The notes under the pieces were generated by a model. The model was not told the origin of the DNA. It did not search any database and saw nothing but the letters and a program-made list of their open reading frames with translations. The position numbers and the translations under genes are program-made. DNA of 64,000 bases from Tyto alba (lineage: Eukaryota; Chordata; Aves; Strigiformes; Tytonidae): positions 7,615,080 to 7,679,079 of the forward strand of contig NW_024881277.1 in assembly GCF_018691265.1 (NCBI RefSeq). The letters run 5' to 3'. Shown in pieces: positions 1 to 10,570 of the stretch; within the stretch, counting starts at the first letter, position 1, and every line of letters begins with the position of its first letter.

Positions 1-3000
1 GCCTGTCTTCGAGGATGGGTTTTGTTAAATATAATGATGTTAACAACCACATGATGTAACACAAGTTCATTTCTTTCTCAGTTATACCTCAGAAATGCTT
101 TGAACATTGACAAATGATTTTTCAGTTGACTGTAAAATGTTGCCCACAACACCCCAAATTCATTTGCTAGAGGTGGGCATGGGCTAAGGAGGCACAGGAA
201 GATGGGCAGGGAGATCACTAGAGGCATGAGCTGGTGACAAGGCTTGGGCTGAAATTTGGCCAAGAAGGTGGAAAAGTGATTTAAACTGCCAAACTCTCTT
301 TTAGCCACTGCTAATTGTGTATATTTATAATTTCCTATCTATTTGTCAGCATATTTTTATGGTCATCGCTTGAGGAAGGTAGACCTTAGTGGAGGCTTGG
401 ACTTGGCATACAGTTGTGGACTTCAATGTTGATTTTTTTTTTTTTTTAATAATTTGCATCATGTTTTACTTCCGTTTCTTCAAAATTAATGAGTCCTGTG
501 ACTATTTACAGTCAAGTCTCAGGGTTAATCAGGTGGGAATTGGTGCAAAGGAGCTGTAACATTCAGCTGTGAACATCAGTGAGGAAGTCTGATGTAGAAG
601 AATGCAAGTCCCAGGCAGCCCCTGAGGGAAATGGTGGGGCTGGGGAGGTGGGGAGGAAAGTTGCCCATACAGTGGGGGACCTTGAGGAGACGCTGTTGTT
701 ACATTTCCTGTCCTCCTTAGAAGACCCTCTGAATTGGAGAAAGCTTCTATCACTTCTGTAAAATTAAAAAAGATAAAACCCCTTCAGAAAAAAAAAAAAA
801 AAAAAAAGTTTTATGAAGTTGTCATTAAAATCTTCCACTTAAGTTGACTCCTGAAGCCTCTCCAATTACCTGTACAAGCCTGAAAGTCCTGAAATATATT
901 ATGGAAGAAATGAGTCTCCCTCATGTTTTCTCGTATTTAATGAGCCTTATGGTGTATTTGGTGCTTGAACCTCAGATACTGAGAGGAGCTGAACCAACCT
1001 CTGAAGGGGTTAAGTCAGAAGCAAAAGCCAAAGTGTCTTGGAGTGTTAATTGGCCCCTCTGAGGCCCATTACAGACCAGGTGTCCCCATGGATTAGTTAG
1101 AGAAGAAAATTGGAGGCTGTGAGTACAGGTAGGCAAAGGCACTGTGCAAGGGGAGCTGATGCTGAGTAAAACTTGATATATTTTATCATGGCAAGTGGTC
1201 AGCCCCAAGAAGGGGGATCCTGTCCCTCACACTGGCTCAGGGCTCTTCCTGGGGCACTGTGGGGTGGGGTGGGCAATGCTGAGTGGAGGACAGTGGTACC
1301 ACAGCTCCCAGCCTCCCTGGGGGGCTGCAAGGAAGCCACGAGGCCCCAGTTCCATGTGATTATCATGTCTCCTTTCAGGCCTTGGTAGCAGAGACAACTG
1401 CCATAGCCAAGGGGACAGAGACCCCCAGGCTGTGGACACCCAACCTATGGCATCTCCCTGCCTTTCCTGAGATCTCTCCTTCCTCCCTGCCTGTTCCTTG
1501 GAACACAAAGCACTGCACTGATCTGGGCTCTGGGTGACCTCTGGTACCACTGCACTACCCTTCAAGGGACATTTTTTTCTCCTCCTGTCCCGTCTCAACC
1601 TCCCAAGCTGTACTTTGTGATTCTTTTCCTTTCTCAGGTGGTTTCCCACTACAAAGAAAAGGTCCAAATCTCTGAAAACACCCAAAACTCCTAATTTCGA
1701 GCTACTCTTTTACTCCCGCACGACCTTCCACACCATCAGGACAAGGAATCCAGGTCCCTCAGGCACTCCACACACTTCATGTGCTTAATGCCCTCTAAAC
1801 CCACCTTTGCAGACATCCTCTGGGCACTCTCCCGTTCCTTCCTTCTCCTCACAATGGAAAGCCCCAGAGAATGTTACAGGTGTGGCCACACCAGTGCTGA
1901 GTCGAGGGGGATGTAACTCCCCGTGTCTCGATGGTCATGCTACAGTGCAGCTCCGTATGCAGGAGCTGGCTCTATTCATGGTGAGCCTTTACCAGGTACA
2001 TATGGCATCACTCACAGTGCCCAGGGCCTTCTCCTCAGACTCACTCCTCTGCTGGTCCAGTCCCACTTTGCCCCTTCTCCTTGTACAACTTGAGGTTCCT
2101 GCTGGCCAAAGACCCAAGTATCTCAAGGTCCCTGTGCACTGAAGCTCCAGCACATCAGCATTTAAGGCATGTGTGCAGATGCTTCCTCTGAGAAGACAAT
2201 AACTTGACTGGGTGTATGGCAGTATGAGTAAGAAAAAGAAATGCTCATTTAATGGAAGTGATGACGAAGGTGGAAAGCACCACTGTAACGATGAACGAGC
2301 TCATCCCCAGTCACACTGAACTTCACAGGAAAACAATGAGCAGTGAGGTTGACCTAAATCTATGCGCCTCAGATGGTCAGTTCCAACACCTTATTGGGCA
2401 ACAATAAGGTCAAGTTCAGGGATAGGAGTGACAAAAATCAGCATTTGCTGCTTTCTAAGATTTGCAGCAAAGTCCTGCCAGCAGGCAGCAAAGGTACAGA
2501 TGCAGAAGCCACCCCGACAAGAATGTTGTGCACACTGAAAAGTCTTTTTGGTTGAAGGCAGACCATGACGATGGCTGAACAGTTTGTCACAACAGGCAGA
2601 GCACAGCCTGACATTTCCGATCCTAGTTCAAGTGACTGCAAAGAACAAGAGGAAGGAATATGATGCTTGCAAACAGCCTGGATAATGAGCATGATCCACG
2701 GCATCTGGTCACAGAGGCCAAATGACCCAACCAGCTGGTGTGCATGTCAGATGCAGAGGGCAGTGGGGCCCAGAAGAACTTCCCTATTTGACAAAAAGGG
2801 TTGCAAGGAGCCAGGCTTACCAAGAAAGGCAATCTGCAAAGTCATGATTTCAGCTGGGACAGAGTTAATTTTCTTCCTAGCATCTGGTAGTGCTGTGCTT
2901 TGGGTTTAGGATGAGAACAATGTTGAGAACACAGGGATGTTTTAGTTGTTGTTGAGCAGGGCTTATCCTAAGTCAAGGATTGTTCAGTTTCCCATGCTGC

Positions 3001-3027
3001 CAGTGAAGGGGGGCACAACAATCTGAG
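1..3027. repeat. Tandem segmental duplication, copy 1 (block D1)
   Basis: The sequence is closely similar, base for base over long runs, to 10571-13577 in the same orientation, with small indels (for example in the poly-T near 430 and the poly-A near 790). It starts at or left of the window edge and stops being similar at about 3027, inside an LTR that both copies share. No convincing gene is visible: open frames are short and conflict between copies. Confidence 0.9.
1000..2160 (+). repeat. OR-associated low-copy repeat, copy within D1
   Basis: The stretch with the landmark run around 1040-1260 (a spliced-looking 'gtcttggagtgttaat', then 'gatgctgagtaaa', then 'cagggctcttcctggggca') recurs at 11600-11830, in inverse orientation at 18880-19310, and again at 60740-61030. 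The part near 1990-2150 is also recognisable in inverse orientation at 18240-18470 and looks CR1-derived. No reading frame is preserved among copies, so I treat it as a non-coding dispersed repeat. Confidence 0.6.
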
Positions 3028-3360
3028 AGAGTGCATGACCAGGACAGCTGACCTGAACTAGCTAAAGTGCTATTTGATACCACATGACATCAGGCCCTGT
3101 ATATAAACAAGAGGGAGGAAGATGTTTGGCTGGCCGTGAGATGTGGATCACTGCTTGGGGGGACCAGCTGGGCATGGATCAGTGGGTACAGAGCAATTGC
3201 ACTGGGCACCCCTTGTCTTCTTTGGTTTTATTCCTCTCTCTTTTTGTTATCTTCCTTTTCATTACAGTTATTGCAATTATTTCTATTATTATTACTAATA
3301 TTATTATTATTACTACATCTTGTTTCAATTATTAAAGTCTTCTTATCTCAACCCGTGAGG
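2848..3360 (+). mobile_element. Solo LTR, ERVL-like
   Basis: This resembles the LTRs at 45697-46197 and 25085-31917 (reverse): an early 'ctgggacagagttaattttc' segment, a TATA-like 'ctgtatataaa' near 3100, an (ATT)n-rich tract at 3270-3330, and a terminal 'cttatctcaacccgtgag' segment shared with the other LTRs. Only the first ~175 bp are present in the second tandem copy (13395-13577). Ends are approximate and no target-site duplication was identified. Confidence 0.65.
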
Positions 3361-3728
3361 AATTTTTGTTGTTACAACAAAAGTTGCCACAAGCTTATCA
3401 CCCAGAGTGCAGGGAGAAAAGAATGAGAAAAAACATTTTTAAAATTCTAATTCCTTGGGCTTATTCTTGGCAGCAGCTTTGTTAGGATAGCCCAGCATTC
3501 AGGCACGGCACGCAGGAGACCCTTTTTATTGCTGAGATGCTCTCAGGGAGGCGGACCTGGTAGAGTGTTCAAGGCATTTGTGAAAGGTTCAGACACAACA
3601 GATGAAGCCTCTAGAGAAGTGGAATGAAGCCAAGCAGTTACCTCTTACGACAATTATCACAGGAAAAAAATGAACCAGAGGCTTGGCCTAGCCAAGCTCT
3701 GGGTACTCTGCAGAGAAGGTGAGGCAGG
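3361..3728. other. Intergenic, 3' flank of OR pseudogene
   Basis: No gene, RNA or recognisable repeat is visible in this stretch. Confidence 0.5.
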
Positions 3729-4666
3729 TTACTGCTGGTGGAACAAGGTGCATTGGATCAATTCCTTCACCGCATCCTTGAGGTCCCTGTTCCTCATACT
3801 GTAGATGAAGGGGTTCAATGTTGGAGGTACCACTGAGTACAGAACAGCCATCGCCAGATCCAGGGATGGGGAAGAGAAAGAGAAGGGCTTCAGGTAGGCA
3901 AAAAATGAAGTGCTGATGAACAGGGAGACCACGGCCAGGTGAGGGAGGCACGTGGAGAAGGCTTTGTGCCGTCCCTGCTCAGAGGGGATCCTCAGCACGA
4001 CCCTGAAGATCTGCACATAGGACAGCACAATGAAAACAAAACAAGCAAAGAATAAAAATGCAGTAAACACAAGGAGTCCAAATTCCCTGAGATAGCCTGA
4101 TTCAGAGCAGGAGAGCTTGAGGATCTGGGGAACTTCACAGAAGAACTGGTCCACCACATTGTCGTGGCAGAGTGGTAGAGAAAAAGTGTCGGCAGTGTGC
4201 AGCAGAGCATTGAGGAATCCACTGCCCCAGGCAGCTGCTGCCATGTAGACACAAGCTCTGCTGCCAAGGAGGGTCCCGTAGTGCAGGGGTTGGCAGATGG
4301 CAACATAGCGGTCATAGGCCATGATGGTGAGAAGGGAATATTCTGCTCCAAGGAAAAATACAAAGAGAAAGACCTGGGCAGCACATGCCAAGAAGGAGAT
4401 GACCCTTGTGTCCTGGAGCAAATTGGCCATGGCTTTGGGGAGAGTGGTGGAGATGTATCCCAGGTCGAGGAGGGAGAGGATGAGGAGGAAGAAGTACATG
4501 GGGGTGTGGAGGTGGTGGTCGCAGGCGATGGCGGTGATGATGAGGCCGTTGCCCAGGAGGGCAGCCAGGTAGATGCCCAGGAAAAGCCAGAATGCAGGAG
4601 CTGCAGCTCCCGTCTGTCTGCAAATGCCAGGAGCAGGAACTCAGTGATGGAGCTGCTGTTGGACAT
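3729..4666 (-). pseudogene. Olfactory receptor family 14-like pseudogene (single frameshift)
   Basis: This is a seven-transmembrane odorant receptor of the bird-expanded OR14 type, closely related to the intact gene at 57370-58332. The start ATG (complement of 4664-4666) opens with the usual MSNSSSITEF-type N-terminus and an N-glycosylation site. After about 24 codons the frame shifts: near 4591-4595 the sequence reads 'aatgc' where the intact paralogue has 'aagtgc', a one-base deletion. From about 4590 down to the stop at 3729 the second frame is open and carries the family hallmarks: LDLGYISTTLPKAMA, MAYDRYVAICQPLHY, KAFSTCLPH and an NPFIYSMRN motif in TM7. Total length would be about 313 codons, normal for an OR. 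There are no other lesions, so the break is young or could be a sequencing error. It is a single coding exon, as usual for ORs. Confidence 0.9.
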
Positions 4667-7190
4667 GGTCTCCCTATGAACCTGGGGTCCTGTACTAGAG
4701 GGAAATGACAATGACAAGTGAGGACAGATTTCTCTGGGTAAAACCAAAGACATCTCTCACACATTCATGACCCCACCTCAGGTCCCCTCCCTTTTTCCTG
4801 CTTGGCAGGACCTTTGTGCAGCTCCCTGGCTGTTGCTCTGGTTTGTGCAGGCTGTGGGTGCTGTGAAGAACAGGGCCCCTGGGCTCCCAGATGTGTTGGA
4901 CATGCTCTAGGCCAGTCTCTGCCTGGGAGCAGGGGGCACGTAGGGACCAGGTCTGATAGATTTTCTCAGGTGAATTCCCTCTCATCATCAAAGGGCTTGA
5001 CAACATCTCCACCCCCAATCCCAAGCAAACTTGACTGCATCAAGGAGTTTCAGGCTTTTGTTGGTGTTTTTTCTTTCAGAAAGCTCTTCCCTAATACCCC
5101 ACCACCCCACCTCAGCCCCATCTCCTTTAGGGAGTCTTCTCTGAAGGCAGAAATGCTGAGCATCTCTGCTGTGCTCAGGCTGAGCAGCCACAACTCGTGG
5201 GAGGCAAAAAGATTTGCTGTGGCTTAGCACAGGGGCAGGCAAGCTGGTCTGTCCATTTGACTTGTTGCTGGCTGACCTGTCTCTGCCCCTTGAAATGGAG
5301 GGGGATTGCACTCCTGAGGTACCCGGAGAAGCAATCAGACCCCGCTGAGAGCAGAGGGATCCACGGCAGATCACTAAGTATTTCACCCTGCCACTGGTCA
5401 CCTTCACAAAGTCTCAGCACCCCACTCCTTGACAAGGACACAGAGTTCATTTTTCCAACAAATCAACATAATCCTGCTTGTAGCATCTCAGGACTTCTCC
5501 AATGGGTTTTACACAGAAATGCTGGGGGAGAGATATGCCATCTGCAGGGCAGCAACCAGCTTGGGAGGACACCCCAAGGAGTCACCAAGTGTCCTCATGG
5601 TGGCATCTCCTGAAGTCAGCTCAGTCCCCACCCGCACGGGCTGCACGGCCCAGAGCCCCACAGCTTCAAGGAGAGCTGGGACACCGGGTTCCCATGGACA
5701 CGTCTGTGTGGGAGGACCACGAGCTCTGTGCTGACCTTCAGCTGAACTCCCACCCCCAGAGTGCCTGACAGCCGCAGCACAGCGGCACAGGCGCGAGGAG
5801 AGAGAGCAAGACGCGCGGAATGGCCCAGCTGGGAGAGGCCAGCAGAGAGACAGCCAGGCACTCGGGACAGCCTTCCCCTGTCCCAGCTCTGCCCGCCACC
5901 TCCCAGCCAGTGACACCGCAGGGCAGTCACCCTCAGCCCCTGTGCTGCACGGGCACGGGGCAGGAGAGATGCCCTTCACCTCTTCTTGGCGCTCAGGGGG
6001 GTGAGAAGGCTGCTGGTGGGCTGGACTCCATGGCTGTGAGGTCAGAGGCTCTGCTGGGTGGGAGAGAGAAGGGGAGAGATGTCAGTATCACAGAAATCGG
6101 GAATGAAAACTCCTTCATGCTGGGTTTAGCATTAACGAGCAGGCATTATTTATGTGGTTGGGGACATGAGGGAATCATTCCACCTGACATGTCCACCGTA
6201 CATTACAGTAGCCAAAGCTTATATCCCTCTGTTACATACGTATTCATCAAATTTCTTAAAACTCATGATCTTATATACATAGCTATTAGGAATGCAGTTT
6301 GTGTCCCCGAGGGGCTTCCATGGGGGTCATTGGTGGACTCTAGCAGTCTCTGGTGGTGTTTGGAGATGAGCCTTTCTTGGACTTTTTCTACAATTTTAAT
6401 TGGCCTTTCTTTGGTTTATGTCTGCCCTTTGTTATCTCCAACCTAGCTTCAGCTAGTTCATTCTTTTTCAGAGCATCTTAATCTCCAAGGACAAGGGCTT
6501 CTCATTAGGAGTCTGCCAATTTACACACAAAGCCTCTCCATTTAAGCATTCCCCACGAGGTGTTTATCACAGTTGCCTAGCTGAAGGACCTCTGTGCAAC
6601 AGGCAACGTGTTGCAGGTGTTTGGCTGATTGCTTAAGGTCTTATGCGACCCTAAACAACTCTTTTATTCTTCACCCATTTTCCAACATCAGGAAGGGATC
6701 TGCGCTGCAGGGCATGGCCAAAGGTGCCAGTATATCCCCTGAAAAAGGATTTCTGTTAAAAATCTCACTCCCTGCCCACGTCTCTGCTGCCTGGAGCTGT
6801 GCCTGCTGGCTGCCTGGTTTCTCGGTTCCCATCTTCTGCATTCACAGACCCCATCCCAGCTGCTGCGTGCTCATCTCTGCCCTGAAGACACCTCCTGGGC
6901 AGGGCACTGCCCAGGACCTTCTCTGCTCTTCAAATTTCAGGTATATATGGCAGAGAAAACCTGACAGGCCTGCTGCTGGTGATGCTGGTGATCTCTAAGC
7001 CATGGGGGATTGCTCTGATGCTCCCAGACTCATTCACCTCTCAGTGAAACAGATCTGCATTGTCAGTACCTTCTCCAAACCAGTAAGAGTCATTCCCATC
7101 TCTCACTGCTCACCCAGCCAACCCAGAGTAGCAAACTGAAAGCACAGGCTCCTTCCCTTGCAGGTGAAGCCTCCCTTTTTTCTGTCTTAC
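4667..7190. other. OR upstream flank, no gene recognised
   Basis: The part around 5140-5230 resembles the upstream flank of the intact OR near 58676-58740, so the two receptors were duplicated together with 5' flank. The rest (5.2-7.2 kb) holds short conflicting open frames and no recognisable gene. Confidence 0.5.
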
Positions 7191-7830
7191 AAGTTTCCCC
7201 CCAGAGCTGTCCAGGCTGTCAGCAGGAGCTGTGGGCAGCCCTGACCCACGCCTCACCCCCTCACAGCACAATGACCCTGCCCTACCAGGGGTGATTGTGA
7301 TGAAGGACAGCCCGGGGTGCCCCTGGCTGCACACCCAGCTTCACGCTCCTGCAGCCATGCCCAGAAAAAGGGAGATGACATGCCCCGTCCCCCCGACCGT
7401 TCGGCAGATAATCACTGCTCCAGAGAGCATCAGCCCTGGCATGTGCCAGCTCTAAGACCCTCCCAGAGACTCTACCAGTCCACCTGCAGCCAGAGACTTA
7501 CCGTGTTAGGAGCTGTGATGATTTGTCCCCCAGTGAACTCTCAGCATCCTCCCACTCCACACTGTCTTACATCCTCTCACTTCTCTCCTCTCCCCTTGTC
7601 ACCCTCAGCCCTGCCGTGCTCCGCAGAGATGCTGCTCCTGGGCAGAGCTGTCTCTCTCCAGTGCTTCCCGCTTGCCATCAGCTCCTCCTGCCCCCAGAGC
7701 CCGGCCCAGCCCAAGGCACCACTTTCTCTACACCGCTGCTGTCCCGAGAGATCCCTGGGCTCGAGGGCTGACAGCTCCCAAAAGGCAGCAGGGCCACCCC
7801 TGGGGAATATTCTCTGAAGTCAACTGAAGT
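7190..7830 (+). repeat. OR-associated low-copy repeat, 5' portion
   Basis: The region shares ordered landmarks with 59990-60660: a 'cacacccagcttcacgctcctgcagcc'-like run at 7330-7360, and 'ctcctgggcagagctgtctctct' followed by 'agagcccggcccagc' at 7630-7710. The latter segment also appears in inverse orientation at 19400-19520. Open frames through it differ between copies. Confidence 0.6.
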
Positions 7831-8224
7831 AATCACCAATGTACCTGTCCCAACACCAGAAAGAGACTGGTTACAGCATGGTTTAGCCTAGCAGAGTGTG
7901 GTTGCCTGCAAAAGCGTCAGTGTCCATATCTGGAAAATGTACTTTACCTGTCCGAAAACAAAAAAATGACACACAAAGCAGGACAAGGAAAGGATTTGTT
8001 TCCCCTATGCAGGGCAGGAATTCATCTGAGGTAATGTGGGCATCTCATCCAGAGCTGGAAGCCCTTGGGCTCAAACAGGATCCAGTTCAACTCATGCACC
8101 CGACATCTGACATGATGCAGCAGGTTTTGACATCATGTCACAGAAGTCAACCCTCTATGTCCCCATCCCTGCTGCTACCTAAAAACTTGCCACATAAACC
8201 CAATACAGGTGCCTAGGTACCTGT

Positions 8225-8690
8225 AGTATTCTGGAGGACTGTCTCCTGTGAGGGGGGACCACACTGGAGCAGGGGAACAAGTTCCAGAAACTCACCCCAC
8301 CGCAGATGGCAGAAGCAGCGGCACTGACTGCACCCCCCATTCCCTGACCCTGCACCGCATGGGGGAGGAGGTAGAGATATTGGGAGCAGAACTGAGCCCG
8401 GAAGAAGGGAGGGGTGGGGGAAGGTGTTCTCAGGATGTGGCAATGCTTCTCACCCTCCTATTCTGTTACATGTTTTTAGTGTCTGTTATAAATGTATGCT
8501 CTTTTTTCTTCTTCCCCTAATGAGTCTGTCTTTCGCTGTGACCATAAAGGGTGATGATTTTTCCCATCCCAGTCCTATCTTGATCCCCAAGCCTGGCTCA
8601 TCTGTCCCTTCTCATTGTTGGAAGAGAAGGGGAGCGAGTGGCTGTGTGGCGTTTCGCTGCTGACCAGGCTCAAACTACGACACACGGTCA
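8225..8690 (+). mobile_element. Truncated LTR, same family as 41898-42969
   Basis: It matches 42500-42965 over most of its length, including the runs 'gaggaggtagagatat', 'aggtgttctcaggatgtggcaatgcttctca' (split here for length) and 'cttcccctaa'. The 5' third of the LTR is missing. It ends near the D2 block boundary. Confidence 0.75.
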
Positions 8691-9411
8691 GACAAACTGT
8701 GCTCGTTTCACACATATCCCACATGGACATTTGTATCTGACTAATCCCTAACACTTCCACAAACATAAATAATTGACATTTCTTAGGACCGGAATCACCC
8801 TGTTTTCAGAGAAATATTTAAAACCCAAAGTGAAACACACTCATTCACAGAGAGGTACAAAATATCTGGGTGTGACATTTAACAAGTGGGTCAATCGGAA
8901 GAGCCTCCCAGGGTGACCTTGCCGACGAGGGTGGGGGTTTCTGCCTCTGGGGGTCTGAGAGTCCTTATGGGATGCCAGAGAGAGCACTGGGGATTGTGCC
9001 AGGCTTGCTGTGGCATGCCTAGGAAAGAACCAAAGGCAGGGAAAGGGAAGGACCAAGGTGATTTGGGGAGAAAGAAGCATCAGAAAACAGGTGGAAATGG
9101 AGATTAAAGGAGCTGGTCACGTGTGGCTGGTCAGTGTACTGGTTTAGGCGTACCATGGAACTGTTGACTCCAGTCTGTCCTGTCTTATGAAATTCCATCC
9201 TCCACAACTTTCTGGGGTGAGGAGATGTCTGCTCTTGGTACGGATAGAGGTCCAAGGGCCCATCCCTGGAGTGGGAAGCACGAGTCAAAGGGGCTCATGC
9301 ACCTTCAGGGACAGCAACTGGAGAGATCAAGCTGTGTGCATGTGTCATGTTGGTGCATTAACGGCAAGGAGGAGAGTCCTGGGAGCCAGGTATTTAGAGA
9401 CCCTATGTAGG
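8686..9411. repeat. Shared block D2, copy 1
   Basis: Near-identical to 16213-16975 in the same orientation, from 'ggtcagacaaactgtgct' to 'tatttagagaccctatgt'. It lies in the same order relative to block D1 in both copies, so it belongs to the same tandem duplication. No gene is recognised. Confidence 0.85.
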
Positions 9412-9419
9412 AGCATTTC

Positions 9420-9800
9420 TGACGGAGAATGGCCACGATATTTTGTTGCGGGGTTTGGACAATCCAGGCCTGAGATCAGACTGCTAACAACAGCTGTGTT
9501 ATGAGAATGACCTTGAAGGGCTGTGTTGTGAGGAACTGTATCTGTTGAGTAAAGATAAATTAGGAATTTTCCCAGCTATGTATCTGGCTAAGCTAAGCAC
9601 AAGTATGCAGCAAACCGCAAGATGCTTGCCTATCACAGTTTCCCTTTGGGCGTATGATAAGTTGCTTGTGACCAATAATCAAGGGGTACAGGTCACGTGA
9701 ACAGCGGGTGCTTGCTGTGCAAAGGATATAACCAAGCAATTTGGGCAATAAAGGGGGATGACATGTAGCCGCATCGGTGTGATTGTCGTTACACGGCGAC
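9420..9800 (+). mobile_element. Solo retroviral LTR
   Basis: LTR-like architecture: a TATA-like 'aaaggatataacc' near 9720, a poly(A) signal 'gcaataaaggg' near 9746, and a U5-like end 'ttacacggcgactctccgagg'. It interrupts the D2 homology, so it is either specific to this copy or marks its boundary. Exact ends are uncertain. Confidence 0.6.
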
Positions 9801-10570
9801 TCTCCGAGGGGACCCAGCTTTGACAACCTACACACCAGCCATTTCCCTTTGCCTTCCTCTTCCACCTGGCTGCCCCCAACCTCTCATCTCCCTGACCTTT
9901 CCCTCCAGAACCTCACAATCCGTGCTCTCCTTCTATCTGCCAGAAAACATGAGCTAGTCTTAGGAGAGAGGTTGAAGATGAGGGGTGTTGAGGGAAAGGA
10001 TTAGGGAGGTAGGTAGGGCTTAGATTTCAGGCATCTGGTGAGGGTTTCAGCTTCAGTGATCAGGGCAGGGATAAGGATGAGAGCTCACCTTTCAGGGTTA
10101 GGTGTTAGGGTATAGGCAAAGGTTTAGGGGAGCAAAGTGCCAGGCCTAGGGCAAGGATGTGGCACTCGGCGTGTATTTGTCCTCAGAGTGACCGGGGGAA
10201 AACCTCAGCTGCTGATGACCAAAGGCATCACCACTCAAATGGGCTGGGAATTAGCACTGAGCCCCTTGGCAGGGCACATCCAAGGGGCTACATGACACAG
10301 GATGTCTCTGTCTCCTTTCTTGTCACCCTGAAGTCGCTTCCTCTGTTCTTCTGCTCTAATCAGCCCCCAGAGAGGCCCACGTCAATCTCCTGAGGGAGCT
10401 TCCTCACCCAAACCCCTCAGCATGCCCCACTAAACCCCAAAGACTCTTTATTCCTCCCATAGCTCTCCAGACTCAGTAACATTCCCCTGGGAGCTTGTTA
10501 GAGTGCAGCAACTATAATTAGTTTATTCTTGCATCTTAATTTCTGTCCGGTTGCAGGGGGGATTTTAGAA
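9801..10570. other. Intergenic, nothing recognised
   Basis: Short open frames only. The stretch 9990-10140 is enriched in degenerate 'gggtta/ttaggg'-like words but not as an ordered array. Confidence 0.5.

Noticed and set aside
3270..3330. ATT-rich repeats considered as an array of biological interest
   Set aside because: A simple microsatellite inside an LTR; no spacer structure.
4197..4679. 160-codon plus-strand ORF rich in Glu/Gly/Val
   Set aside because: Antisense shadow of the OR14 pseudogene; an equivalent shadow exists at 57865-58335.
9990..10140. Interstitial telomere-like repeat
   Set aside because: TTAGGG-like words are scattered and irregular, not an array.
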